NCBI GenBank assembly: GCA_902590915.1
Contig: CACIYQ010000004.1
Span: forward strand, 16,538-80,537
From: an uncultured Pelagibacteraceae bacterium
GTDB lineage: Bacteria > Pseudomonadota > Alphaproteobacteria > Pelagibacterales > Pelagibacteraceae
Length of the DNA stretch: 64,000 bases
Direction of reading: 5' to 3'
Shown in pieces: positions 55,724 through 63,632 of this stretch (position 1 is its first letter; every line of letters starts with the position of its first letter). Below the pieces are notes generated by a model. That model was given only the letters and a program-made list of their open reading frames with translations. It had not been told where the DNA came from and made no database searches. Both the position numbers and the translations under genes were made by a program.

Positions 55724-56473
55724 ATGTCTAAAAAAACAAAAGTTAATGCTGGGATTTTAATTATTGGCAATGAAATTTTATCTGGACGAACTCAAGATAC
55801 CAATACGTCGACAATAGCAGTGTGGTTAAATTCAATTGGTGTTATAGTAGAGGAGGTTAGGGTAATTCCAGATGTTGAAAAAACAATTATTGATACTTTA
55901 AATCTATTAAAATCAACTTATGATTATGTTTTTACAACCGGTGGTATAGGCCCAACCCATGATGATATCACAGCCGAGTCTGTTTCAAAAACTTTTGGAT
56001 TAAAATATGAGATTCATAAAGAAGCTTTTAAAATTTTAGAGGCATACTACAAACCAGGTGAGTTTAATGAAGGAAGACAGAAAATGTGCTGGATGCCTGA
56101 GAACGCAAATTTAATCTTAAACCCTACAAGCGGTGCTCCTGGATTTAATGTTGAAAATGTTTTTTGTTTGCCAGGTGTACCATCTATTTTAAAATCAATG
56201 TTAGGTGGTTTAACGAATACTATAGTTGGTGGTGAACCAATTAAAAGTTACACCATCAGTTTAAGAACAGTTGAAAGTGAAATAGCAAACTCTTTAACTA
56301 AAGTACAAAACGATAATCAAGATGTTGAAATAGGAAGCTATCCTTTTTTTCATGCGGGAAAATTAGGTGTTTCAATCGTAATAAGATCTGAGGATCAGAC
56401 CAAAATAGATATTTGTAACTCTCAAATTCTGAAATTTGTTAATGCAAAAAAAATTGAAGTTGTTGAGAGGTAA
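55724..56473 (+). CDS. CinA-like molybdopterin-binding domain protein
   Basis: The 249-residue protein has the MoCF-type domain of the CinA N-terminus: GILIIGNEILSGRTQDTNTS, VRVIPDVEKTIID, FTTGGIGPTHDDITAESVSK and the later FCLPGVPSILKSML. It lacks the C-terminal nicotinamide amidohydrolase domain of full CinA. Related N-terminal domains have ADP-ribose pyrophosphatase activity, so a nucleotide-pool role is possible. The stop overlaps the next start by one base. Confidence 0.87.
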   Translation: MSKKTKVNAGILIIGNEILSGRTQDTNTSTIAVWLNSIGVIVEEVRVIPDVEKTIIDTLNLLKSTYDYVFTTGGIGPTHDDITAESVSKTFGLKYEIHKEAFKILEAYYKPGEFNEGRQKMCWMPENANLILNPTSGAPGFNVENVFCLPGVPSILKSMLGGLTNTIVGGEPIKSYTISLRTVESEIANSLTKVQNDNQDVEIGSYPFFHAGKLGVSIVIRSEDQTKIDICNSQILKFVNAKKIEVVER

Positions 56474-56874
56474 TGCTTTATTTTGCATACGGTAGTAATC
56501 TGCATCACTTTCAGATGAAACGAAGATGTAAAGATAGTATTTTTTTAAAAAAAATTAATTTAAAAGACTTTAGATTAACTTTTAGAAGCAAGTATAGAGC
56601 TGCAGATATCGAAATTAAGAAAAACTCAATTGTTCCTGGAGCTTTATTTGAGATTTCTAAAAGTGATGAAAAAAAATTAGATGTATATGAGGACTACCCA
56701 ATACTTTATAAGAAACATTATTTTTCTTATTATGGAAAAAAAGTAATGACTTACACGATGGTTAAAAAATCCCCATTTAAGTTTCCAACAGAGAGATACC
56801 TCAATATTGTTAAAAGAGGATATAAAGATTGTAAACTTGATAAAAAGTATCTTAATATCGCATTAAAACCCTAA
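56473..56874 (+). CDS. Gamma-glutamylcyclotransferase-like protein
   Basis: The 133-residue protein starts with FAYGSNLHHFQMKRRC, the substrate loop of the GGCT/AIG2 fold, and has the catalytic-Glu region DVYEDYPILYKKH. It may act on gamma-glutamyl peptides or amines to give 5-oxoproline. The true substrate is uncertain because the fold covers several activities. Confidence 0.82.
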   Translation: MLYFAYGSNLHHFQMKRRCKDSIFLKKINLKDFRLTFRSKYRAADIEIKKNSIVPGALFEISKSDEKKLDVYEDYPILYKKHYFSYYGKKVMTYTMVKKSPFKFPTERYLNIVKRGYKDCKLDKKYLNIALKP

Positions 56875-56882
56875 AATTTATC

Positions 56883-58187
56883 ATGTTTTTACACACAAAA
56901 TTAGAAAATCGAAAAGATCCTATAAAAATTTGTTTTATTGGATGTGGTAAATTTGTGAGTATGTTTTTGGCTCAATACAACCATTTAGACAAAATTCAAA
57001 TAGACTCAATAGTTGATATAAATATAGATCAGGCAAAGAAAAATTGTTTGAAAAGTGGATTAAATGAACAAACAGTTGATGATATAAATTTTTCAAACTC
57101 ATTAGATGAGGTTCTTGATAGAGATATAGAAATTTTTATCGAGGCAACAGGCAACCCTATAGTTGGCACTGTTCATGCAGCAAAAATAATTAAAAATAAA
57201 AAACATGTTATATTAGTTAATGTAGAAGCGGATATAACTTGTGGGAAATATTTATCTGATCTTGCAAAAGATAAAGGTGTAATTTGCTCAATGGCTTATG
57301 GTGACCAGCCATCTTTAATTCTTGAACAAGTAGAGTGGGCAAGATTAAATGGATTTTCTATAGTTTGTGCTGGAAAAGGAACAAAATATCATCCAACTTT
57401 TGAATATTCTACACCTGATACTGTTTGGGGTCACTATGGTCTAACTAAAGAACGAGCTGAAAAAGAGTCTGGAATGAACCCTAAGATGTTCAATAGTTTT
57501 TTATGTGGAGACAAATCAGCCATTGAAATGTGTGCAGTGAGTAATGCGGCTAATCTTAAGTGCCCTAGCAATGGATTAACATTCCCATCAGTTGGTGTTT
57601 ACGATATTGCAAAAAAAATGATTCCGAAAAATGATGGTGGTTTAATAGAATTTGATGGGCAAGTAGAAGTTATCTCAAGCATAGATTTAGAAAAAAAAGA
57701 TATTCCAAATGATTTAAGATGGGGTGTTTATATTGTTATTAAAGCACAGAACGAATATGTAAAAAATTGTTTTAAAGATTATGGAATGGTAACGGATGCA
57801 TCTGGAAACTATTCAGCAATCTGGAGACCTTATCATTATATTGGGTTAGAGCTTGCTCAATCGGTTTATTCAATAGCACTAGATAACAGAGCAACAGGTT
57901 ATACAAAAAATTATAACGCTGACGTTGCAAGTTTTGCTAAGAAAGACTTAAAAGTGGGTGAAAAACTTGACGGCGAAGGGGGTTTTTGTGCAAGAGGTAG
58001 ATTAATTACATCAGAAAAATCTAAAAAAGAAATGATTTTACCACTAGGCCTAACTGATAATGCGATATTAAAAAGAGATATAAGTAAAGATGACGTAATT
58101 AGACTTGATGATGTTGAACTAAATCTCCCAGCTGAGGTAATTGAGGCGAGAAAGTATCAATATAACTTATTGAATAGTTCTGATTAA
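56883..58187 (+). CDS. NAD(P)-dependent dehydrogenase with C-terminal SAF domain
   Basis: The 434-residue protein has an N-terminal Rossmann domain ICFIGCGKFVSMFLAQY and a homoserine-dehydrogenase-like core with EATGNPIVGTVHAAKII and GKGTKYHPTFEYSTPDT. The C-terminal segment (about 365-425: AKKDLKVGEKLDGEGGFCARGRL, DISKDDVIRLDDVEL) is a SAF domain, otherwise known from sialic acid synthases and FlgA. This two-domain group is often labelled SAF-domain homoserine dehydrogenase. The substrate is unknown. It is convergent with the glucosylglycerate hydrolase gene, with two bases between stops. Confidence 0.8.
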   Translation: MFLHTKLENRKDPIKICFIGCGKFVSMFLAQYNHLDKIQIDSIVDINIDQAKKNCLKSGLNEQTVDDINFSNSLDEVLDRDIEIFIEATGNPIVGTVHAAKIIKNKKHVILVNVEADITCGKYLSDLAKDKGVICSMAYGDQPSLILEQVEWARLNGFSIVCAGKGTKYHPTFEYSTPDTVWGHYGLTKERAEKESGMNPKMFNSFLCGDKSAIEMCAVSNAANLKCPSNGLTFPSVGVYDIAKKMIPKNDGGLIEFDGQVEVISSIDLEKKDIPNDLRWGVYIVIKAQNEYVKNCFKDYGMVTDASGNYSAIWRPYHYIGLELAQSVYSIALDNRATGYTKNYNADVASFAKKDLKVGEKLDGEGGFCARGRLITSEKSKKEMILPLGLTDNAILKRDISKDDVIRLDDVELNLPAEVIEARKYQYNLLNSSD

Positions 58188-58189
58188 AA

Positions 58190-59452
58190 TTAATTAAATT
58201 TTTTTTCTAAAATTAAATCTAAAAATAAAGAAGCAGTCCAAGAAAAATTTTTGGCACCATAAGCTTTACCTGTTTTAGTATTGAAATACTCATAAAAACC
58301 ATTTTTCTTAACTAAATCAATTGTTTTACTTCTTACCATTTGCGCAAATTTCTTATCTTTATCTTTCAGTCCTTGATAAATAATCCAGTTACAATTAATC
58401 CAAACAGGACCTCTCCAATATCTCTTTTCCTCATAACTTGTGTAATTAGGCTTGATACTAGAGAAGAAAAACTTCTCTTTAGCGTTATGTTTTTTTAGTG
58501 TTTGGATAATTTCCTTATTTATTAATTTATTTTTTAAATCCGCAAACAAAATAAAATAATTGGTTATAGAGGGTACTGTTATCTTTTTCTTATTCTTTAA
58601 ATCATAATTAACAAAACTCTTTGTTTTTTTGTCATACAATTTCTGAATTTTATTTTCGGATTTTGAGACATATTTTTTGATCTCTTTACATTTAAGATTA
58701 AATTTTTTAAGTAAATACAAAAGATCTTTATTGGCTTTTAAAAAAATAGAATTAAATCCAACATCAACCACATTAAACATTGAATTCTCGTAAAGTTTCT
58801 TTGGATTATACTTATTTTTTCTTAAATGATTTTTAATAGTCACATATCTATCATAATCTATATCTAAAGGTCTGAAATCGGGATTAACAACTTTATTATC
58901 TCCTCTTTTATATTTTAAATTTTTTTCAATTTTAATTGCATTTAATGGTTCATCCCATAATGGTGAGTTATCGTATCCACTTTCCCATGGGTGCAGAATT
59001 GAGACTAGACCTGAATTCTTTGGGTCTCTGTATTTCATTAACCACTGATGATATTTTTTAACTTTTTTGATTATTGATTTAATTTTTTCTTTATCTTTAA
59101 TTATATTTTTATCTAAAATTCTTTTTAATATAATTGCAAGCACAGGTGGCTGGGTAATCCCAGAGGATTTAATTTTATTTCCACAATTCCATACAGAGTG
59201 ATTTGGATAGTAATTTGTATTTAAATCATGAAATAAAATATGAGGGACCATACCATCTTTCCACTGGCCTTCCAAAAGTGTATTTATTTCATCAAATGCG
59301 TACTTGAGATTAAAATGAGAATATCCTAAGGCAATAAAGCCAGAGTCCCAATTCCATTGAGCTGGGTATAGATTATTATTAGTAGGTAGTGTGTAACCCT
59401 TTTTTCTATTACCTAATAAAACTTTTTTTGCCTGGTTTATTTCGTTTAACAT
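58190..59452 (-). CDS. Glucosylglycerate hydrolase-like GH63 family protein
   Basis: The 420-residue protein has the (alpha/alpha)6-barrel GH63 pattern: YPAQWNWDSGFIALGYSH with the expected catalytic acid Asp36, HPWESGYDNSPLWDEPL in the middle, YWRGPVWINCNWIIYQGL, and GFYEYFNTKTGKAYGAKNFSWTASL with the expected base Glu388. This arrangement is that of mannosylglycerate and glucosylglycerate hydrolases. Overlap by one base with a glucosyl-3-phosphoglycerate synthase gene makes glucosylglycerate the likely substrate, cleaved to glucose and glycerate. No signal peptide, so it acts in the cytoplasm. Confidence 0.85.
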   Translation of the reverse strand: MLNEINQAKKVLLGNRKKGYTLPTNNNLYPAQWNWDSGFIALGYSHFNLKYAFDEINTLLEGQWKDGMVPHILFHDLNTNYYPNHSVWNCGNKIKSSGITQPPVLAIILKRILDKNIIKDKEKIKSIIKKVKKYHQWLMKYRDPKNSGLVSILHPWESGYDNSPLWDEPLNAIKIEKNLKYKRGDNKVVNPDFRPLDIDYDRYVTIKNHLRKNKYNPKKLYENSMFNVVDVGFNSIFLKANKDLLYLLKKFNLKCKEIKKYVSKSENKIQKLYDKKTKSFVNYDLKNKKKITVPSITNYFILFADLKNKLINKEIIQTLKKHNAKEKFFFSSIKPNYTSYEEKRYWRGPVWINCNWIIYQGLKDKDKKFAQMVRSKTIDLVKKNGFYEYFNTKTGKAYGAKNFSWTASLFLDLILEKKFN

Positions 59453-60672
59453 TAAAGATAATACTTATTATCTTCATTTACTGCTTTTTCCAATCTAATT
59501 AAAAAATCAGGAATTGCACTTTTCACTCTACTCCATGTGGGTATAAAAGGTGCATCCATAGGGTTTAAATAAAAGTCCTCTCCAGCTCTTATGATATTAC
59601 TTGAAAATAACTCAACTGCTTTTTCTTCTGTGTGCGAGTCAAATTTTAGACCATTTATTTCAGCATCAGCTCTATAAGCATCTATAAGATCTAAAGCAGA
59701 CCTGTAATATGTTGCTTTTAATGATCTTAATTGTTCTCTACTAAAAGAATGACCTTGGGTTGCTAATTTTTTAATAAAGGTTTTGATAATATCAATAGAC
59801 ATTCTAGATAAACCTTTCTTTTCATCATCTAATGATAAATCTTGGTGCTTATGGTCATATGTATCTGCTAAATCAACTTGGCAAATATTTTGAGGTGAAA
59901 AATTTCTTTGCATTTCTGACAAAATTCCAATTTCTATACCCCAGTCTGATGAAATTCTAAGCTCAGGTAAAATATTTCTCCTAAATGAAAACTCACCTGC
60001 AAGAGGGTATTTAAACGACTTCATAAAGTCCAGGTAATCACTCTTACCAATAGTTTTTTCTAAAGCATTTAATAATGGAAACACCAACAGTCTTGCCACT
60101 CGTCCATTCATTTTGTTATCAGCTACCCTTGGATAAAAACCTTTACAAAATTCAAAGTTAAATAGGGGGTTTACAACTGGATAAAATAATTTTGCTAACA
60201 TTCTTCTGTCATAAGTTTTTATATCACAATCATGTAATGCAACAGACCTTGCACTATCTCGTGCAATAGACATTCCTATGCAGTACCAAACATTTCTTCC
60301 TTTGCCATATTCATTTGGTGCTAAACCTTTTTTCTGTAATTCTTTATCTAATTTTTTTAAATTAGGGCCATCATTCCAAAGGATTGTAAAAGGGGTTTCT
60401 AATTTTTCAAAAAAAGTCCAAGCTTTCCTTGCTTGTGCTTCACTTGCTTGGTCTAAGCCTATGATTATATGATGGATGTAATTAGTCTTACTTATCTCTT
60501 CAACAATTTTAGGTAATGCATCTCCTTTTAATTCTGAATAAAGACATGGCAAGATGAGTTCCATCTTTCTTTCTTTAGAAAAACCTAAAAGTTCTTTTTC
60601 AATCTGCTCTAAAGACTTTGTTCCAAAATCGTGAAGTGTTGAAATAATTCCATTCTGAGAAAAATCACTCAT
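59452..60672 (-). CDS. gpgS: Glucosyl-3-phosphoglycerate synthase-like glycosyltransferase
   Basis: The 406-residue GT-A enzyme has LILPCLYSELKGDALPKIVEEI at the start, HIIIGLDQASEAQARKA, WNDGPNLKKLDKEL, GKGRNVWYCIGMSIARDSARSVALHDCDI with the metal-binding Asp-Cys-Asp (148-150), and GEFSFRRNIL. These resemble GT81-type GpgS, which joins glucose from UDP- or GDP-glucose to 3-phosphoglycerate. The HAD phosphatase gene upstream and hydrolase downstream support this. Mannosyl transfer or direct glucosylglycerate synthesis is an alternative. Confidence 0.85.
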   Translation of the reverse strand: MSDFSQNGIISTLHDFGTKSLEQIEKELLGFSKERKMELILPCLYSELKGDALPKIVEEISKTNYIHHIIIGLDQASEAQARKAWTFFEKLETPFTILWNDGPNLKKLDKELQKKGLAPNEYGKGRNVWYCIGMSIARDSARSVALHDCDIKTYDRRMLAKLFYPVVNPLFNFEFCKGFYPRVADNKMNGRVARLLVFPLLNALEKTIGKSDYLDFMKSFKYPLAGEFSFRRNILPELRISSDWGIEIGILSEMQRNFSPQNICQVDLADTYDHKHQDLSLDDEKKGLSRMSIDIIKTFIKKLATQGHSFSREQLRSLKATYYRSALDLIDAYRADAEINGLKFDSHTEEKAVELFSSNIIRAGEDFYLNPMDAPFIPTWSRVKSAIPDFLIRLEKAVNEDNKYYL

Positions 60673-60683
60673 AAATTACAATA

Positions 60684-61487
60684 TTAATTTTTATTTACCT
60701 TAACTAGGGCCTTTTTGATCACATCAGCCCAGCCCTCTGGAGATGGCTTGTTGGTTGTAATTAAATTTTTAATAGGGATTTCATCTAACGTAAATTTGTC
60801 ATTAAACACTAAGCAAGGAAATTCGCTAGTTTTAAGCATATCTAAATCATTATAATTATCACCAACTGCAATCGTTTTTACGTTGTTATTGTTTTTTTTG
60901 AAAAATCTAACAAATACTTGAAGGGCCTTAGCTTTATTTACTTTATCCGTTAAATTAATAACTCTTCCACCTTCCTGTAAAGCTAGCCCTTTCTTTTTAA
61001 TAATTTTGGATAGTTCCTTTTTTTCATTTTTACTTCCCTCAAATTTAAAGGGTATTGTGTATTTACGATCTAAAGCCATTTTAATTTTTTCCTTTTCTAA
61101 TCCCAATATTATGCTTTGTTTTTTCTTGTCCATTTCCGATAACCATTTACATTTATTTTGTAAGTTCACTGGTACTGACTCTTTAAAAATTTTTATTAAA
61201 CTATCTTTTTCTCTACTCAAGATTAATTCTTTAGGTAAATTTGAATTTAATAAATCTAAACCATTAATAGCAGACCCATTTTCTGAAATGTAGGGCAAAC
61301 TTGAACCTAACTCATTGTTAAATTCTAAAATCTCTTTTTCGGTTTTGCTTGTATTTGGTATGATAAAAATACCTTTAGAAATTAGTTGTTTTAGATAGTC
61401 TTTTATTTCATCAAATTTAAAAGTGTCTCTATGAAGAAGTGAGCCATCAAGATCAGTAAAAATTAGAATTTTATAATTTTTATTCAT
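60684..61487 (-). CDS. Glucosyl-3-phosphoglycerate phosphatase-like HAD protein
   Basis: The 267-residue HAD-IIB phosphatase has motif I FTDLDGSLLH, motif II NTSKT, a lysine region LTDKVNKAKAL, and motif IV VGDNYNDLDM, with a cap domain between. It belongs to the mannosyl-3-phosphoglycerate phosphatase group. Lying 11 bp upstream of gpgS in the same operon, it should remove the phosphate to give free glucosylglycerate, a compatible solute. The sugar specificity is inferred from its partner. Confidence 0.84.
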   Translation of the reverse strand: MNKNYKILIFTDLDGSLLHRDTFKFDEIKDYLKQLISKGIFIIPNTSKTEKEILEFNNELGSSLPYISENGSAINGLDLLNSNLPKELILSREKDSLIKIFKESVPVNLQNKCKWLSEMDKKKQSIILGLEKEKIKMALDRKYTIPFKFEGSKNEKKELSKIIKKKGLALQEGGRVINLTDKVNKAKALQVFVRFFKKNNNNVKTIAVGDNYNDLDMLKTSEFPCLVFNDKFTLDEIPIKNLITTNKPSPEGWADVIKKALVKVNKN

Positions 61488-61514
61488 TAAGTAATATTAT
61501 AATGTTTTTTATTG

Positions 61515-61562
61515 ATGAAAAAGCTTTTAGGGATCGTGGTTCTGGGATTTATAAGATATTAA
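61515..61562 (+). other. Orphan 15-codon signal-peptide cassette
   Basis: ATG at 61515 opens MKKLLGIVVLGFIRY and ends at TAA 61560-61562. The first eleven codons match, base for base at almost every position, the signal peptide of the hydrolase at 149-988, including the unusual ATC GTG codons. The cassette has lost its cargo and lies in the 81-bp divergent region between the phosphatase and the UMF1 transporter genes. It could be a decayed gene start, or a leader peptide upstream of the transporter. Confidence 0.7.
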
Positions 61563-61568
61563 ATCATC

Positions 61569-62783
61569 ATGAATATAAAATCTTATAAATATTTTCTTTA
61601 TGATTTTGCTAATTCTGCTTTTACAACAGTTATTATAACCTTTGTCTTCTCAAATTATTTTGTGGAGTCAATTGTCCAAGATATGGTTAATGGCCAGGCA
61701 TATTGGGGTTGGGCCATTTCAATATCAGGATTATGCATTGCATTTAGCGGACCTTTTTTGGGAAATTTAGCTGATAAGAAGAATTTAAACTCAATCATAT
61801 TAAAAACAAGTACCTATTTATGTATACTTTTTACTGCAGCATTATGGTTTGCTAAACCATCTTCTGAATATATTTTATTCACCTTAATCATAGTTTGTTT
61901 AGCAAACTATTTTTATGAACTAAGTTCTATGTTCTATAATTCATTATTAATTCATTCAGCGGACAAACAACATGTGGGAAAGGTGTCTGGTTTTGCTTTT
62001 GCACTAGGGTATTTGGGTGGCATTATCACACTTATTTTAACTATTATTTTGTTAATTCAATCAAATTATTTAATCGACTTAGATCAAAAAATTAATTTTA
62101 GATCTAGTGCCATTTTTGTAGCTCTTTGGTTTCTCATTTTTTCCTATCCATTATTGAATCAAACGAAATATAAAAAAGTTAAACTAAACAAAAAGAAGTC
62201 AAATAGTTTAAAAAAAATTCTTTGGAATAATGGTCTTACTAACACAACTCGATTTTTGTTTGCAAGGCTACTTTATGCTGATGGTTTAAATACCATTTTT
62301 GTCATGGGAGGTATTTTTGCTGTTGGGGTATTTAAATTATCAATAAATGAACTTTTAATGATGTCTGTTTTAATGAATATTGCTGCTCTAATAGGCGCTA
62401 GTTTTGGTGGACACTTCAATGATAAATATAATTCAAAAAAAACAATTTCCTTTTCCTTAATATGTCTTATTTTTTTCTCCATTTTAATTATTTTTACACA
62501 GTCAAAAATAAATTTTTTTATTTTTTCATTTTTCTTGGGATTATTTATAGGACCAATACAATCTGCTAGTAGGGTCATGATAACTAAATTAACAAATATT
62601 GAGGATCAAAATAAAGCCTTTGGGTTATTTGCTACTTCTGGAAAGCTGACGTCTTTTTTTGGCCCATTTTTAGTGGGAACTATTACTTTTATTACTGAAA
62701 ATCAAAGGATAGGTTTTGCCTCAGTTCTCTTACTGCTTATTTCTGGATGGATCATATTGTATAGAACCAAAGGATTAAAATAA
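61569..62783 (+). CDS. UMF1-type MFS transporter
   Basis: The 404-residue protein has about twelve helices and begins with YKYFLYDFANSAFTTVIITFVFSNYF; the DFANSAF wording marks the UMF1 (Atg22-like) MFS group. GNLADKKNLN is the first MFS loop and GHFNDKYNSKKT the second. It starts six bases after the orphan signal-peptide cassette stop. Being divergent from the glucosylglycerate genes, it might move glucosylglycerate or its breakdown products, but no sequence feature shows its cargo. Confidence 0.85.
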   Translation: MNIKSYKYFLYDFANSAFTTVIITFVFSNYFVESIVQDMVNGQAYWGWAISISGLCIAFSGPFLGNLADKKNLNSIILKTSTYLCILFTAALWFAKPSSEYILFTLIIVCLANYFYELSSMFYNSLLIHSADKQHVGKVSGFAFALGYLGGIITLILTIILLIQSNYLIDLDQKINFRSSAIFVALWFLIFSYPLLNQTKYKKVKLNKKKSNSLKKILWNNGLTNTTRFLFARLLYADGLNTIFVMGGIFAVGVFKLSINELLMMSVLMNIAALIGASFGGHFNDKYNSKKTISFSLICLIFFSILIIFTQSKINFFIFSFFLGLFIGPIQSASRVMITKLTNIEDQNKAFGLFATSGKLTSFFGPFLVGTITFITENQRIGFASVLLLLISGWIILYRTKGLK

Positions 62784-62865
62784 TGTTTACACACAGAGGA
62801 TTAATTGAATAAAAATTTACTTAATAAACCTTAAACAAAAGTTTGATGTTTGTTAGTTAATTTTA

Positions 62866-63282
62866 TTAACAACATCCTTTTTTTTCAGTATCTGATCTTG
62901 CGCCGGCTGTATTATAAATCTCAGCATCTTCCATTGTGTGATAAGCTTCCCAAGCAACTCCATTTGGATCATTTACCCAAGATTTTTCTGATTTTGCATA
63001 ACAACATGTTACCTCACCATCAGAGTAAGTAGATATATCAGCTTTATCTAAATTAGTTCTTATATCGTTTAGTTTCTCAACTTTATCAACTTGTATTCCT
63101 AGATGATCTACTCCTAAAGTTTTTACTCTAGTAGATATTGCAAAATTAATTTTAGGATCATCTAAAATCCATTGAGCATAATCTTCTTTTACTTTTGTTG
63201 GTTCAGATTTAAATAAATTTTTATAAAAATTTATGCTTTCGTTTAAGTTTTTAACTCCAAGATGTAAATGTAGTCTTTGCAT
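62866..63282 (-). CDS. arsI: ArsI/CadI-like glyoxalase-fold C-As lyase
   Basis: The 138-residue protein is a vicinal-oxygen-chelate protein with expected metal ligands His5, His60 and Glu112 and the vicinal pair Cys93-Cys94 (GEVTCCYA) that binds trivalent arsenic in ArsI. The spacing closely follows that of characterised ArsI (His5, His62, Glu115, Cys96-Cys97). It ends in GCC, another cysteine pair. It should break the carbon-arsenic bond of methylarsenite. No ars operon surrounds it; cadmium-binding CadI-like use is an alternative. Confidence 0.87.
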   Translation of the reverse strand: MQRLHLHLGVKNLNESINFYKNLFKSEPTKVKEDYAQWILDDPKINFAISTRVKTLGVDHLGIQVDKVEKLNDIRTNLDKADISTYSDGEVTCCYAKSEKSWVNDPNGVAWEAYHTMEDAEIYNTAGARSDTEKKGCC

Positions 63283-63300
63283 ATTTTTAATTCTTTTAAA

Positions 63301-63379
63301 AATTACAATACATTAAATTTTATAAAATTAAATTACAAATTTATTACAAAGAGTATCTAATCCATAAAATAAATTACAA
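63301..63379. repeat. Four ATTACAA repeats upstream of arsI
   Basis: ATTACAA recurs at about 63302, 63332, 63343 and 63373, three of them as AATTACAA. All lie within 100 bp upstream of the arsI start, on the minus strand. The rest of the 182-bp gap before 63465 shows no gene. Chance is not excluded in such AT-rich DNA. Confidence 0.35.
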
Positions 63380-63464
63380 ATAGAAAAGAATGAGACATTA
63401 AAAGCTATTTAATCCACACTAATTTAAGCAATTAGACTCATGTTTTAGGATTTGTTAATCTTGG

Positions 63465-63632
63465 ATGATGGATCAACTAATACCTGTAGTATATATGATA
63501 GGAGTTCTATTGTTGGTTCTGCCTGCTTTTTTACAGTCTAATTCTAAATTAAAACAATTATTAACTAATTTTACTATTTGGATTATCATAGTGCTTATAA
63601 TTTTAACTTTTATTTATTTATTTAAAATTTAA
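63465..63632 (+). CDS. 55-residue two-helix membrane protein
   Basis: The frame from ATG 63465 (a second ATG follows at once) encodes 55 residues with two membrane helices, LIPVVYMIGVLLLVLPAFL and FTIWIIIVLIILTFIYLF, joined by a polar turn with two lysines. I do not recognise the family. The stop overlaps the ATG of the following lipoprotein gene by one base, the same TAATG junction used throughout the window, which supports it being a real gene. Confidence 0.6.
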   Translation: MMDQLIPVVYMIGVLLLVLPAFLQSNSKLKQLLTNFTIWIIIVLIILTFIYLFKI

